A DNA stretch of 64,000 nucleotides from Alistipes dispar. GTDB lineage: Bacteria; Bacteroidota; Bacteroidia; Bacteroidales; Rikenellaceae. A program made the translations under genes and the position numbers. Every line of letters begins with the position of its first letter. Position 1 is the stretch's first letter. Where the stretch lies: positions 2,406,001 to 2,470,000 of the forward strand of contig NZ_AP019736.1 in assembly GCF_006542685.1 (NCBI RefSeq), given 5' to 3'. The notes under the pieces are model-generated. The model was not told the origin of the DNA. It saw only the letters and a list, made by a program, of their open reading frames with translations, and searched no databases. Shown one piece after another: positions 34,406-42,257 of the stretch.

Positions 34406-35026
34406 ATGAAACGCCTGCTCCCCGCACTCGTCCTGGTGTCGGTCACGGCCTGCGGCCTGGCCGACGACGAGCGCGACGAGGAGAACAAATACATCTATCC
34501 GACTTTTTCCGACAAGACCTTCGAGGCCTACTGCCTCGGGGAGTTCGATCTCGACGGCAACGGGCGCATCTCGCGTTACGAGGCGCAGCGCGTCGTGCGG
34601 ATCGACTGCTCCGGGCGGGGCATCGCGTCGCTGGCGGACGTGGCCGAATTCGCCAATCTGCGGGAGCTGGACTGCCGCGGCAACGACCTCGTGCGGCTGG
34701 ACGTGAGCGCCCTCGCGCGGCTCGAACGGCTCGACTGTTCGGAGAACCGCCTCGCGTCGCTCGACGTCGAGGGGCTGCGCGCGCTCGTATCGCTCGACTG
34801 CGGAGGCAACCCGCTGCGGCAGCTGAACCTCTCGACCAACGCCTCGCTCACGCGTTTCGGCGGTCGCGGCTGCGGCTTCGGAACGCTCGACCTCTCGCAG
34901 TGCGCCCGCTGGATGGAGCTGGCCGACGTGCGCGGCTGTCCGTCGCTCGCGCTCCTGTACGTGGCGTCCGGGCAGCGGTTCGGCGCGCTGCGGTTCGACG
35001 GGCCGACGAAGGTGGTCGAACGGTAG
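34406..35026 (+). CDS. Leucine-rich repeat lipoprotein with an EF-hand-like loop
   Basis: 206 residues. The signal peptide ends in a lipobox (SVTAC, Cys at residue 17). An EF-hand-like loop DLDGNGRISRYEA (about 49-61) could bind calcium. From about residue 68 come short repeats of 20-21 residues with the pattern LxxLDCSxNxLxxLDV, at least four, each with a conserved Cys. Such LRR lipoproteins with DCSxN repeats are common surface or periplasmic proteins in Bacteroidales and mediate protein contacts. The molecular partner is unknown. Confidence 0.8.
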   Translation: MKRLLPALVLVSVTACGLADDERDEENKYIYPTFSDKTFEAYCLGEFDLDGNGRISRYEAQRVVRIDCSGRGIASLADVAEFANLRELDCRGNDLVRLDVSALARLERLDCSENRLASLDVEGLRALVSLDCGGNPLRQLNLSTNASLTRFGGRGCGFGTLDLSQCARWMELADVRGCPSLALLYVASGQRFGALRFDGPTKVVER

Positions 35027-35129
35027 GGCCGTGCGGCGGTATGCGCACGGCGGCTTTCCCGCAGGACGCTGCTTTAACATTTTGTTGAAAAGTCCCCGTG
35101 TCCGATGCGGCTTTTCGGAGAATATTTCG

Positions 35130-35137
35130 TACCTTTG
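35130..35137 (+). promoter_or_regulatory. purA -7 element
   Basis: TACCTTTG, 42 bases before the ATG at 35180. The in-frame upstream ATG at 35105 is upstream of this box and is rejected as a start. Confidence 0.65.
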
Positions 35138-35179
35138 GATGCAAAAAATGTCTTTTGCACTAAACTTTTACCGGTTACA

Positions 35180-36445
35180 ATGAAAAAAGTAGACGTAATC
35201 CTCGGCCTGCAATGGGGGGACGAGGGCAAGGGAAAGGTCGTGGATGTGCTGACGCCCCGTTACGAGGTGGTGGCCCGGTTCCAGGGCGGTCCCAATGCCG
35301 GTCACACGTTGGAGTTCGGCGGTGAGAAATATGTTCTGCGTTCGATCCCTTCCGGCATTTTTCAGGGCGGAAAGACCAATGTCATCGGCAACGGCGTGGT
35401 GATCGACGCCATCCTGTTCCGCGAGGAGGCCGAGGCGCTCGCAGCCAGCGGGCACGACCTGACGCGGCAGCTGGCCATCTCGAAGAAGGCCCATCTGATC
35501 CTGCCCACGCACCGGATGCTCGATGCGGCCTACGAAGCCGCGAAGGGCAGCGCGCGGATCGGTACGACGGGCAAGGGCATCGGCCCGACCTATACGGACA
35601 AGGTGAGCCGCAACGGCATGCGCGTCGGCGACCTGCTGAGCCCCGATTTCCGGGAGATCTACGCGAAGGCCAAGGCCCGCCACGAGCGGATTCTCCGCGA
35701 TCTGGATTACCGGTACGACATCGCGGAGCTGGAGGCCCGGTGGTTCGAGGCCGTGGAATACCTCAGGCGGTTCCGCATCATCGACAGCGAATATTTCATC
35801 AACGGCTGCCTCGCGCAGGAGAAGTCGGTGCTGGCCGAAGGGGCGCAGGGCACGCTGCTCGACGTGGACTTCGGGTCGTATCCCTTCGTCACGTCGTCGA
35901 ACACCGTGACGGCGGGCGTCTGCACCGGTCTGGGCGTGGCCCCGAACCGCATCGGCGAGGTGTACGGCATCTTCAAGGCCTACTGCACGCGCGTCGGCAG
36001 CGGTCCGTTCCCCACGGAGCTCTTCGACGAGACGGGCGAGCGGCTGTGCCGGCTCGGCCACGAGTTCGGCGCCGTCACGGGACGCAAGCGCCGCTGCGGG
36101 TGGCTGGACCTGGTGGCGCTCAGGTACGCCATCATGGTCGATGGCGTGACGCAGCTCATCATGATGAAGTCGGACGTGATGAATGACTTCGAGACGATCC
36201 GCGTGGCCACGGCCTACGAAATCGACGGACGGTGTACGACGGAGTTCCCCTATACGATTTCGGAGGGCGTGAAGCCCATCTACACCGACTTCGAGGGGTG
36301 GCGGTGCGATCTGCGGGCCTGCCGCCGTTACGAGGATTTCCCCGAGGCGTTCCGCCGCTACGTGGAGTTCATCGAACGCGAGACGGGCGTGCCCGTGAAA
36401 ATCATCTCCGTGGGTCCCGACCGCGGCGAGACGATCGAAAGATAG
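35180..36445 (+). CDS. purA: Adenylosuccinate synthase
   Basis: 421 residues. Forms adenylosuccinate from IMP and aspartate with GTP. N-terminal WGDEGKGK (P-loop-like with catalytic Asp), GGPNAGHT with the catalytic His, the IMP loop RIGTTGKGIGPTYTDK, and the C-terminal guanine-binding ISVGPDRGETI. Length and motifs are canonical. EtfB starts 21 bases downstream, so purA and the ETF operon may share a transcript. Confidence 0.96.
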   Translation: MKKVDVILGLQWGDEGKGKVVDVLTPRYEVVARFQGGPNAGHTLEFGGEKYVLRSIPSGIFQGGKTNVIGNGVVIDAILFREEAEALAASGHDLTRQLAISKKAHLILPTHRMLDAAYEAAKGSARIGTTGKGIGPTYTDKVSRNGMRVGDLLSPDFREIYAKAKARHERILRDLDYRYDIAELEARWFEAVEYLRRFRIIDSEYFINGCLAQEKSVLAEGAQGTLLDVDFGSYPFVTSSNTVTAGVCTGLGVAPNRIGEVYGIFKAYCTRVGSGPFPTELFDETGERLCRLGHEFGAVTGRKRRCGWLDLVALRYAIMVDGVTQLIMMKSDVMNDFETIRVATAYEIDGRCTTEFPYTISEGVKPIYTDFEGWRCDLRACRRYEDFPEAFRRYVEFIERETGVPVKIISVGPDRGETIER

Positions 36446-36466
36446 TTCAATACCTAAATAACTGCT

Positions 36467-37345
36467 ATGAAAAAACCGTTGAAAATTGTCGTATTGGCCA
36501 AGCAGGTGCCCGACACCCGCAATGTGGGCAAGGATGCGATGACGCCCGAAGGGACGGTCAATCGCGCGGCGCTGCCGGCCATCTTCAATCCCGAGGACCT
36601 CAATGCGCTGGAGGCCGCTCTGCGGCTCAAGGACGCCGTCGAGGGGGCCACGGTACATATTCTGACGATGGGGCCGCAGCGCGCCGCCGACATCATCCGC
36701 GACGCGATGTTCCGCGGCGCCGACGGAGGCTATCTGCTCTCGGACCGCAAGTTCGCCGGTTCGGACACGCTGGCCACCTCCTACGCCCTCTCGTGCGCGC
36801 TGCGCCGGATCGCCCCCGACCTGATCGTTGCGGGCCGTCAGGCCATCGACGGCGACACGGCGCAGGTGGGTCCGCAGGTGGCCGAGAAGCTCGGCCTTCC
36901 GCAGGTGACCTATGCCGAGGAGGTGCTCGAGATCCGCGAAGGGTCGCTGGTCGTGAAACGCCGGCTGGAGCACGGCGTCGAGACGGTCGAGTGTCCGCTG
37001 CCCGCCGTGGTGACGGTCAATGCCTCGGCCGCCGAGTGCCGTCCGCGCAACGCCAAACGTGTGATGAAGTACAAGTATGCGCTGGCCGGATCGGAGATCG
37101 CCGCGGCCGCCGGATCGCCCGCTGCGGAGCGCGCCGCCGCGACGCCCTACCTGCAGATCGTGGAGTGGGCGGCCGCCGACGTCGATCCCGACGAGACGCA
37201 GCTCGGCCTGCAGGGTTCGCCCACGAAGGTCAAGAAGATCGAAAACGTGGTGTTCGCCGCCAAGGAGGCCAAGCGCCTCACGGCCGCCGACGCCGAGATC
37301 GAATCACTGATGGTTGAACTTATCGCGAGCCACACGCTCGGTTAA
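36467..37345 (+). CDS. etfB: Electron transfer flavoprotein subunit beta
   Basis: 292 residues. The ETF beta fold carries AMP or a second FAD. AKQVPDTRN at the N-terminus and the loop GRQAIDGDTAQVGPQ are typical of the ETFs of anaerobes, in which this subunit binds a second FAD used for electron bifurcation; mitochondrial-type ETF beta has a different residue set there. It forms an operon with etfA (12 bases downstream) and an acyl-CoA dehydrogenase. Whether it bifurcates is inference. Confidence 0.94.
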   Translation: MKKPLKIVVLAKQVPDTRNVGKDAMTPEGTVNRAALPAIFNPEDLNALEAALRLKDAVEGATVHILTMGPQRAADIIRDAMFRGADGGYLLSDRKFAGSDTLATSYALSCALRRIAPDLIVAGRQAIDGDTAQVGPQVAEKLGLPQVTYAEEVLEIREGSLVVKRRLEHGVETVECPLPAVVTVNASAAECRPRNAKRVMKYKYALAGSEIAAAAGSPAAERAAATPYLQIVEWAAADVDPDETQLGLQGSPTKVKKIENVVFAAKEAKRLTAADAEIESLMVELIASHTLG

Positions 37346-37357
37346 AGCGCTTTAGAG

Positions 37358-38377
37358 ATGAACAACGTATTCGTATATATCGAGATGGAGGGCGGCCGGA
37401 TCGCCGACGTGAGTCTCGAACTGCTGACCAAAGGCCGCGAGCTGGCCGCCGCGCTCGGCGTGAAGACCGAAGCCGTGGCGCTGGGCGAGTCGCTCGACGG
37501 TATCGAAAAGGAGCTGGCCCGCTACGGCGCCGACACGGTGTGGGTGGCCGACGACAAGATTTTCAATCCCTTCCGCACGCTGCCCCACACGGCCGTGATG
37601 TGCGGGCTGATCGAGCAGGAAAAGCCCCAGATCGCGCTGTTCGGTGCGACACCCGTGGGCCGCGACTTCGCGCCGCGCGTTTCGTCGGCGCTGCACAGCG
37701 GCCTCACGGCCGACTGCACGCAGCTCGAGATCGGCGACCACAAGGACGCCAAGACGGGCCGGGAGTACAAGGACCTGCTGTATCAGATCCGTCCGGCGTT
37801 CGGCGGCAACATCATCGCCACGATCGTCAATCCCGACCACCGGCCGCAGATGGCCACCGTCCGCGAGGGCGTGATGCGCAAGGAGTACGCCGCCGTGCCT
37901 GCCGCCGGGGAGGTGAAGCGGATCGACTGGCAGCGCTTCGTGAAGGATACGGACCTGGCGGTGCGGATCATCGACCGCCAGATCGAGGAGCGCCGGATCG
38001 ACATCAAGGGCGCCCCGATCATCGTGGCCGGAGGCTACGGCATGGGATCGAAGGAGAACTTCCGCCTCGTGCACGAACTGGCTGACGTGCTGGGCGCCGA
38101 GGTGGGCGCCAGCCGTGCGGCGGTCGATGCGGGTTTCACGGAGCACGCGCGCCAGGTCGGCCAGACGGGCGTCACGGTGCGTCCGAAACTCTACATCGCC
38201 TGCGGCATTTCGGGCCAGATTCAGCACACGGCCGGCATGGACCAGTCGTCGATGATCATTTCGATCAACACCGATCCCGACGCGCCGATCGCCAGGATCG
38301 CCGACTACGCCATCACGGGCGACGTGAACGAGGTGATTCCCAAGATGATCAAGTACTACAAGCAAAACTCGAAGTAA
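37358..38377 (+). CDS. etfA: Electron transfer flavoprotein subunit alpha
   Basis: 339 residues. An N-terminal alpha/beta domain is followed by the FAD-binding C-terminal domain with GYGMGSKENF, VGASRAAVDAGF, the ACGISGQIQHTAGM motif that holds the FAD, and INTDPDAPI. Pairs with EtfB to pass electrons from the acyl-CoA dehydrogenase encoded next. Its stop codon overlaps the next ATG by one base (TAATG), which suggests coupled translation. No ferredoxin-like domain is fused. Confidence 0.95.
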   Translation: MNNVFVYIEMEGGRIADVSLELLTKGRELAAALGVKTEAVALGESLDGIEKELARYGADTVWVADDKIFNPFRTLPHTAVMCGLIEQEKPQIALFGATPVGRDFAPRVSSALHSGLTADCTQLEIGDHKDAKTGREYKDLLYQIRPAFGGNIIATIVNPDHRPQMATVREGVMRKEYAAVPAAGEVKRIDWQRFVKDTDLAVRIIDRQIEERRIDIKGAPIIVAGGYGMGSKENFRLVHELADVLGAEVGASRAAVDAGFTEHARQVGQTGVTVRPKLYIACGISGQIQHTAGMDQSSMIISINTDPDAPIARIADYAITGDVNEVIPKMIKYYKQNSK

Positions 38378-40101
38378 TGGCTAATTTCTTTTCAGATAAC
38401 AAGGATTTGCAGTTCCACCTGGGGCATCCGATGATGCGCAGGATCGTGGAGCTGAAGGAGCGCGGCTTCGTGGAGAAGGACCTCTACGACTACGCGCCGC
38501 AGGATTTCGACGACGCGATGGACAGCTACCGCCGCGTGCTGGAGATCGCCGGAGAGGTGTGCGGCGACGTGATCGCCCCGAATGCCGAGGAGGTGGATCA
38601 CGAAGGCCCGCGCGTGGTGAACGACCACGTGGAGTACGCCTCGGGCACGGTGCGCAACATGAAGGCGATCGTCGATGCCGGACTGAGCGGTCTGACGCTT
38701 CCGCGCAAGTACGACGGTCTGAATTTCCCGCTCGTCTGCTTCGTCATGGCCAACGAGATGGTGGCCCGGGCCGATGCCGGCTTCGAGAATATCTGGGGCT
38801 TGCAGGACTGTGCCGAGACGCTCAACGAGTTCGCCTCGGAGGAGATCAAGCAGAAGTTCCTGCCGTGGGTGTCGGCCGGCGCGACGTGCGCCATGGACCT
38901 CACGGAGCCGGACGCCGGTTCGGACCTGGGGGCCGTGATGCTCAAGGCCACGTGGTCCGAGGAGCGGCAGACGTGGCTGCTCAACGGCGTGAAGCGTTTC
39001 ATCACCAACGGCGACGGCGACGTGTCGCTCGTGCTGGCGCGCACCGAGGAGGGTACGACCGACGCGCGCGGCCTGTCGATGCTCGTTTACGACAAGCGCG
39101 ACGGCGGGGTGAAGGTGCGCCGTATCGAGAACAAGCTGGGCATCAAGGGATCGCCGACGTGCGAGCTGGTCTTCACGAACGCCCCCGCGCAACTCGTGGG
39201 CGACCGCAAGATGGGGCTTATCAAATACGTGATGTCGCTGATGAACGCCGCCCGTCTGGGCATCGGCGCGCAGTCGGTGGGCTTGTGCGAGGCCGCCTAC
39301 CGCGAGGCGCTCAAGTATGCGCAGGAGCGCGAGCAGTTCGGCAAGCCGATCATCCGCTTCGCCGCCGTTTCGGAGATGCTCTCGAACATGAAGGCCAAGT
39401 TGCAGGGCGCCCGTGCGCTGCTGTACGAGACGACGCGCTTCGTGGAGATCTACAAGCAGTACACGCACATTTCGCACGAGCGTTCGCTGGAGCCGGAGGA
39501 GCGTCAGGAGATGAAGTTCTACAACCGGCTGGCGGACGGTTTCACGCCCCTCGTGAAACTCTTTTCGTCGGAATACGCCAACCAGCTGGCCTACGACGCC
39601 GTTCAGATTCACGGCGGTTCGGGCTTCATGAAGGATTACCCCTGCGAGCGGCTCTACCGCGACGCCCGCATCATGAATATCTACGAGGGAACCTCGCAGT
39701 TGCAGGTCGTGGCGGCCATCAACGCCGTGACGAAGGGGACGTTCATGGAGCAGATCGAGCGCTACGCCGCCGGGGAGTATGCGGAGACGATGCGGCCGGT
39801 CGTGGCCAAGCTCAGGGAGCTGACGGTGAAATTTTCGGAGATGGTGGCCCGCGTCGAGGCCGGCGACAAGGAGTGCGCCGGGTTCAAGGACTTCCATGCC
39901 CGCCGTCTGGTGGAGACCGCCGGACATATCATCATCTCTTATCTGCTGGCACGTCAGGCCGGGGAGTCGGAGGAGTACGCCCCGTCGGCACGCATCTTCT
40001 CGAAGCTGGCCGAGGGCAAGATCGCCGAAGCCTATACCTATGTGATGAACTCCCCGACGGAGGACGTCGGGCTGTTCCGCGACGTGGAGCGGCAGGAGTA
40101 G
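38377..40101 (+). CDS. Acyl-CoA dehydrogenase family protein, long form
   Basis: 574 residues, against about 380 for butyryl-CoA dehydrogenase. The dehydrogenase core has MDLTEPDAGSDLGA, the flavin loop RFITNGDG, QFGKPIIRFAAV, and the catalytic-base region IYEGTSQLQ, so the enzyme should be active. An extra C-terminal helical region (about residues 445-574) follows. It oxidises or, in fermenters, reduces an acyl-CoA with ETF as partner; chain length is unknown. Encoded directly after etfBA with no thiolase, hydratase or hydroxyacyl-CoA dehydrogenase nearby. A strong terminator follows. Confidence 0.9.
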   Translation: MANFFSDNKDLQFHLGHPMMRRIVELKERGFVEKDLYDYAPQDFDDAMDSYRRVLEIAGEVCGDVIAPNAEEVDHEGPRVVNDHVEYASGTVRNMKAIVDAGLSGLTLPRKYDGLNFPLVCFVMANEMVARADAGFENIWGLQDCAETLNEFASEEIKQKFLPWVSAGATCAMDLTEPDAGSDLGAVMLKATWSEERQTWLLNGVKRFITNGDGDVSLVLARTEEGTTDARGLSMLVYDKRDGGVKVRRIENKLGIKGSPTCELVFTNAPAQLVGDRKMGLIKYVMSLMNAARLGIGAQSVGLCEAAYREALKYAQEREQFGKPIIRFAAVSEMLSNMKAKLQGARALLYETTRFVEIYKQYTHISHERSLEPEERQEMKFYNRLADGFTPLVKLFSSEYANQLAYDAVQIHGGSGFMKDYPCERLYRDARIMNIYEGTSQLQVVAAINAVTKGTFMEQIERYAAGEYAETMRPVVAKLRELTVKFSEMVARVEAGDKECAGFKDFHARRLVETAGHIIISYLLARQAGESEEYAPSARIFSKLAEGKIAEAYTYVMNSPTEDVGLFRDVERQE

Positions 40102-40126
40102 CGCGCAGCGCTCGTGTCCCGCATCG

Positions 40127-40168
40127 AAAGGAGCGTTCGGGGGTTGTTTCCCGGACGCTCCTTTTTTT
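40127..40168 (+). terminator. Terminator of the etfBA-acyl-CoA dehydrogenase unit
   Basis: AAAGGAGCGT (40127-40136) pairs with ACGCTCCTTT (40155-40164), and the T-run continues to 40168. Confidence 0.85.
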
Positions 40169-40221
40169 CGCGCGGCGGGGCCCGGCCGGAACGGAGGATT
40201 TGACGCCGTATGGATTTTTGC

Positions 40222-40229
40222 TATATTTG
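40222..40229 (+). promoter_or_regulatory. -7 element for the small outer-membrane protein
   Basis: TATATTTG, about 115 bases upstream of the ATG at 40345, giving a long GC-rich leader in which I see no clear structure. Confidence 0.6.
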
Positions 40230-40344
40230 TCTCCGGATAACCCCCTGCCGGGCCGGCGGCGGGCGTGCGGACCGGGCGAATCCGGCGCGGCGTCGGGCCT
40301 GCACGGCCTTTGCAGGGGAACGTATTGACAATAAATGGATTGGT

Positions 40345-40890
40345 ATGAAGAGAATTTTGCTTCTGGCAGCCGTCGCGCTGCTTTCCGCACCGCTTTGCGT
40401 GCAGGCGCAACGCAGTGAAATCACCGTATCGTACGGCTATGCGCCCACGTCGAACTGGAGCGATTCGTTCAGTGCGATCAAGGATCTGGTATCGGACGCG
40501 AAGACCGACATCTCGGGCTGGGGAGCCGTGACCGTGGGGTACAACCTCCGCCTGCTGGGGCCGCTGAGCATCGGCGCGCAGGTGGTCTGCTCGACCAACG
40601 AGCAGAAGATCAAGGGCACGAACACCGAGATCAGGAACCGCTACTGGGCCGTCATGCCCAATGTGAAGTGGACGTGGCTCAACCTGAAGATCGTGTCGCT
40701 CTACTCCCGGGCGGCCGTCGGAGCCGTCTTCTCCGAGGCGGAATCCGGCGGCGAGAGCGAGCATGCGACCCGCTTCGCCTATCAGGTGTCGCCCGTGGGC
40801 GTCACTGTCGGCGGGCGCCTCGCGGCCTATGCCGAAGCGGGCGTCGGTGCCTCGGGTTCGCTCCTCGTCGGTCTGCGTTACAGTTTCTGA
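40345..40890 (+). CDS. Small outer-membrane beta-barrel protein
   Basis: 181 residues from the ATG at 40345; the signal peptide ends CVQAQ (about 1-21). The mature part is alternating beta strands with aromatic ends (TVSYGYAPTSNW, GAVTVGYNLRLLGPLSIGAQV, RYWAVMPNVKWTWL), ending in a terminal Phe in VGLRYSF, the classic outer-membrane insertion signal. An eight-strand OmpA-like or OmpW-like barrel is likely. No ligand can be inferred. It is monocistronic. Confidence 0.8.
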   Translation: MKRILLLAAVALLSAPLCVQAQRSEITVSYGYAPTSNWSDSFSAIKDLVSDAKTDISGWGAVTVGYNLRLLGPLSIGAQVVCSTNEQKIKGTNTEIRNRYWAVMPNVKWTWLNLKIVSLYSRAAVGAVFSEAESGGESEHATRFAYQVSPVGVTVGGRLAAYAEAGVGASGSLLVGLRYSF

Positions 40891-41062
40891 CGACGGCCGC
40901 GGCCGGGGGTATCGGCGGACGGATTCCGCCTACGGAGAGGACGGGCGGATCGTTCCGGAGCATGCCGGCGGCTTTTCCCGGGAAGCGCGTCCGGAGGCCG
41001 GTGCGCGGAGTTATCGCCCCGGCGGATGCCGGGAGATTCCGGCGAACCTCCGGAGATAAGAT

Positions 41063-41094
41063 CACCCCTGTCGGAACTTGTTCCGGCAGGGGTG
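41063..41094. terminator. Strong 14-bp hairpin between convergent genes
   Basis: Positions 41063-41076 pair with 41081-41094 over 14 pairs including one G-U, closing a CTTG loop. Neither side has a T-run. It could end transcripts from both sides with a factor or protect 3' ends. Confidence 0.5.
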
Positions 41095-41153
41095 AAGTCG
41101 TAAGAAAGCGGGGTTGCCGGGCGGCTTTTCGGGGACATGCCGACCGTTCCGCC

Positions 41154-41230
41154 GTCTTTTGGACGGCTGCTCGGTGTCCAGTCCGCACGAAAGAGTCGCG
41201 TCTTTTGGGCGGCCGTTCCGGTGTCCCGTC
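41154..41230 (+). repeat. Imperfect direct repeat, two copies of about 31 bases
   Basis: Copies at 41154-41184 and 41200-41230 both begin GTCTTTTGG and share GGTGTCC towards the end, with a handful of substitutions and one indel. Looks like a decayed local duplication, not a mobile element. Confidence 0.5.
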
Positions 41231-41242
41231 TGTCCGGAGGAG

Positions 41243-42229
41243 CTACGCCTGCGGGGCGGGTTCCGGTTCGGCCATGACGCAGCGCGTCGTACCGAAGACG
41301 CCGAGGTTGAGGCGTCCGGCGATGTAGGCCAGCGCCCGCTGCGCCTTGACCGAATTGCCGGCTTCGTCGAGCGGCGGGGCGAAGGCCGCGAGGCCCATCA
41401 CGCCGGGCACGACTCCCATGATGCCGCCGCCGACCCCCGTTTTGGCCGGAAGGCCCGTCGTGAAGAGCCAGTCGCCCGTGTGTTCGTAAAATCCGACCGT
41501 GGCCATCATCGACGTGATCTTCGGCGCCAGCCCGGGTTTGAAGACCTCCTTGCGGGTCAGGGGATTCACGCCCCCGGAGGCGATCGTGGCGGCCATGACG
41601 GCCAGTTGGCGGGCCGTCACGCCGAGCGAGCATTGCCGCGTGTAGAGGTCGAGCGACAGCTCCGGATCGTCGTAGATGCGGGCATAGTTTTTCAGCAGCC
41701 AGGCGATCGACTTGTTGTTGAAGTTGGTCGCCGTCTCCGACCGGTAGAGTTCGTCTATCACTTCGACCTCCGAGCCCGTCAGATCGGCGATGAACGAGAC
41801 GATGGCCCGCCACTTGCCGTCGGCGTCGCCCGTGGGGCGGATCATCGAGCAGGCCGAGATGGCTCCGGCGTTCACGAGCGGGGTTGAGGGATGCTCCTTT
41901 TCGAGCAGCAGCGCCATGATCGAGTTGAAGGGCAGCCCCGTGGCGTCGGCGCCGATCCGGTCGAGGATCTCCTTCGCTCCGTACTGGTCCATGGCGAGAA
42001 TCGCCGTGGGGACCTTCGACACCGATTCGATGCCGAAGACGTAGTCCGTGTCGCCGACCGCCACGACGTCGCCGTCGGGCAGACAGGCCGCGATGCCGAA
42101 GAGCGTCGAAGGCACGCCGGCCAGGTAGGGGATGTAGTCGGCGTTCTTGCCGCCCTGCTCCTCCTTGCAGCGGTCGTAGGCGGCTTCGACGGCCGCCCGG
42201 ACCGTTTGTTTGTCGATTTTCTGAATCAT
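41243..42229 (-). CDS. glsA: Glutaminase A
   Basis: 328 residues. Hydrolyses glutamine to glutamate and ammonia; fold of the beta-lactamase/glutaminase type. The serine nucleophile and lysine are Ser69 and Lys72 in IESVSKV; the family motifs PLVNAGAI, YRSETATNFNNKSIA, CSLGVTARQLAVMAATIASGG and KTGVGGGIMGV are all present. It is the second gene of a unit with a GadC-like antiporter 28 bases upstream. The released ammonia and the glutamate for GABA formation link it to acid resistance. No terminator hairpin with a T-run is seen, only the 41063 hairpin. Confidence 0.95.
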   Translation of the reverse strand: MIQKIDKQTVRAAVEAAYDRCKEEQGGKNADYIPYLAGVPSTLFGIAACLPDGDVVAVGDTDYVFGIESVSKVPTAILAMDQYGAKEILDRIGADATGLPFNSIMALLLEKEHPSTPLVNAGAISACSMIRPTGDADGKWRAIVSFIADLTGSEVEVIDELYRSETATNFNNKSIAWLLKNYARIYDDPELSLDLYTRQCSLGVTARQLAVMAATIASGGVNPLTRKEVFKPGLAPKITSMMATVGFYEHTGDWLFTTGLPAKTGVGGGIMGVVPGVMGLAAFAPPLDEAGNSVKAQRALAYIAGRLNLGVFGTTRCVMAEPEPAPQA

Positions 42230-42257
42230 GATGGTAAGGTTTTGCGGATGTCTGATG

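Larger units (their letters stand above)
40891..41242. other. Convergent intergenic region with hairpin and repeats
   Basis: 352 bases between the small barrel gene and glsA, with no credible gene on either strand. It holds a long perfect hairpin (41063-41094) and a pair of imperfect direct repeats (41154-41184 and 41200-41230), listed separately. Confidence 0.5.
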
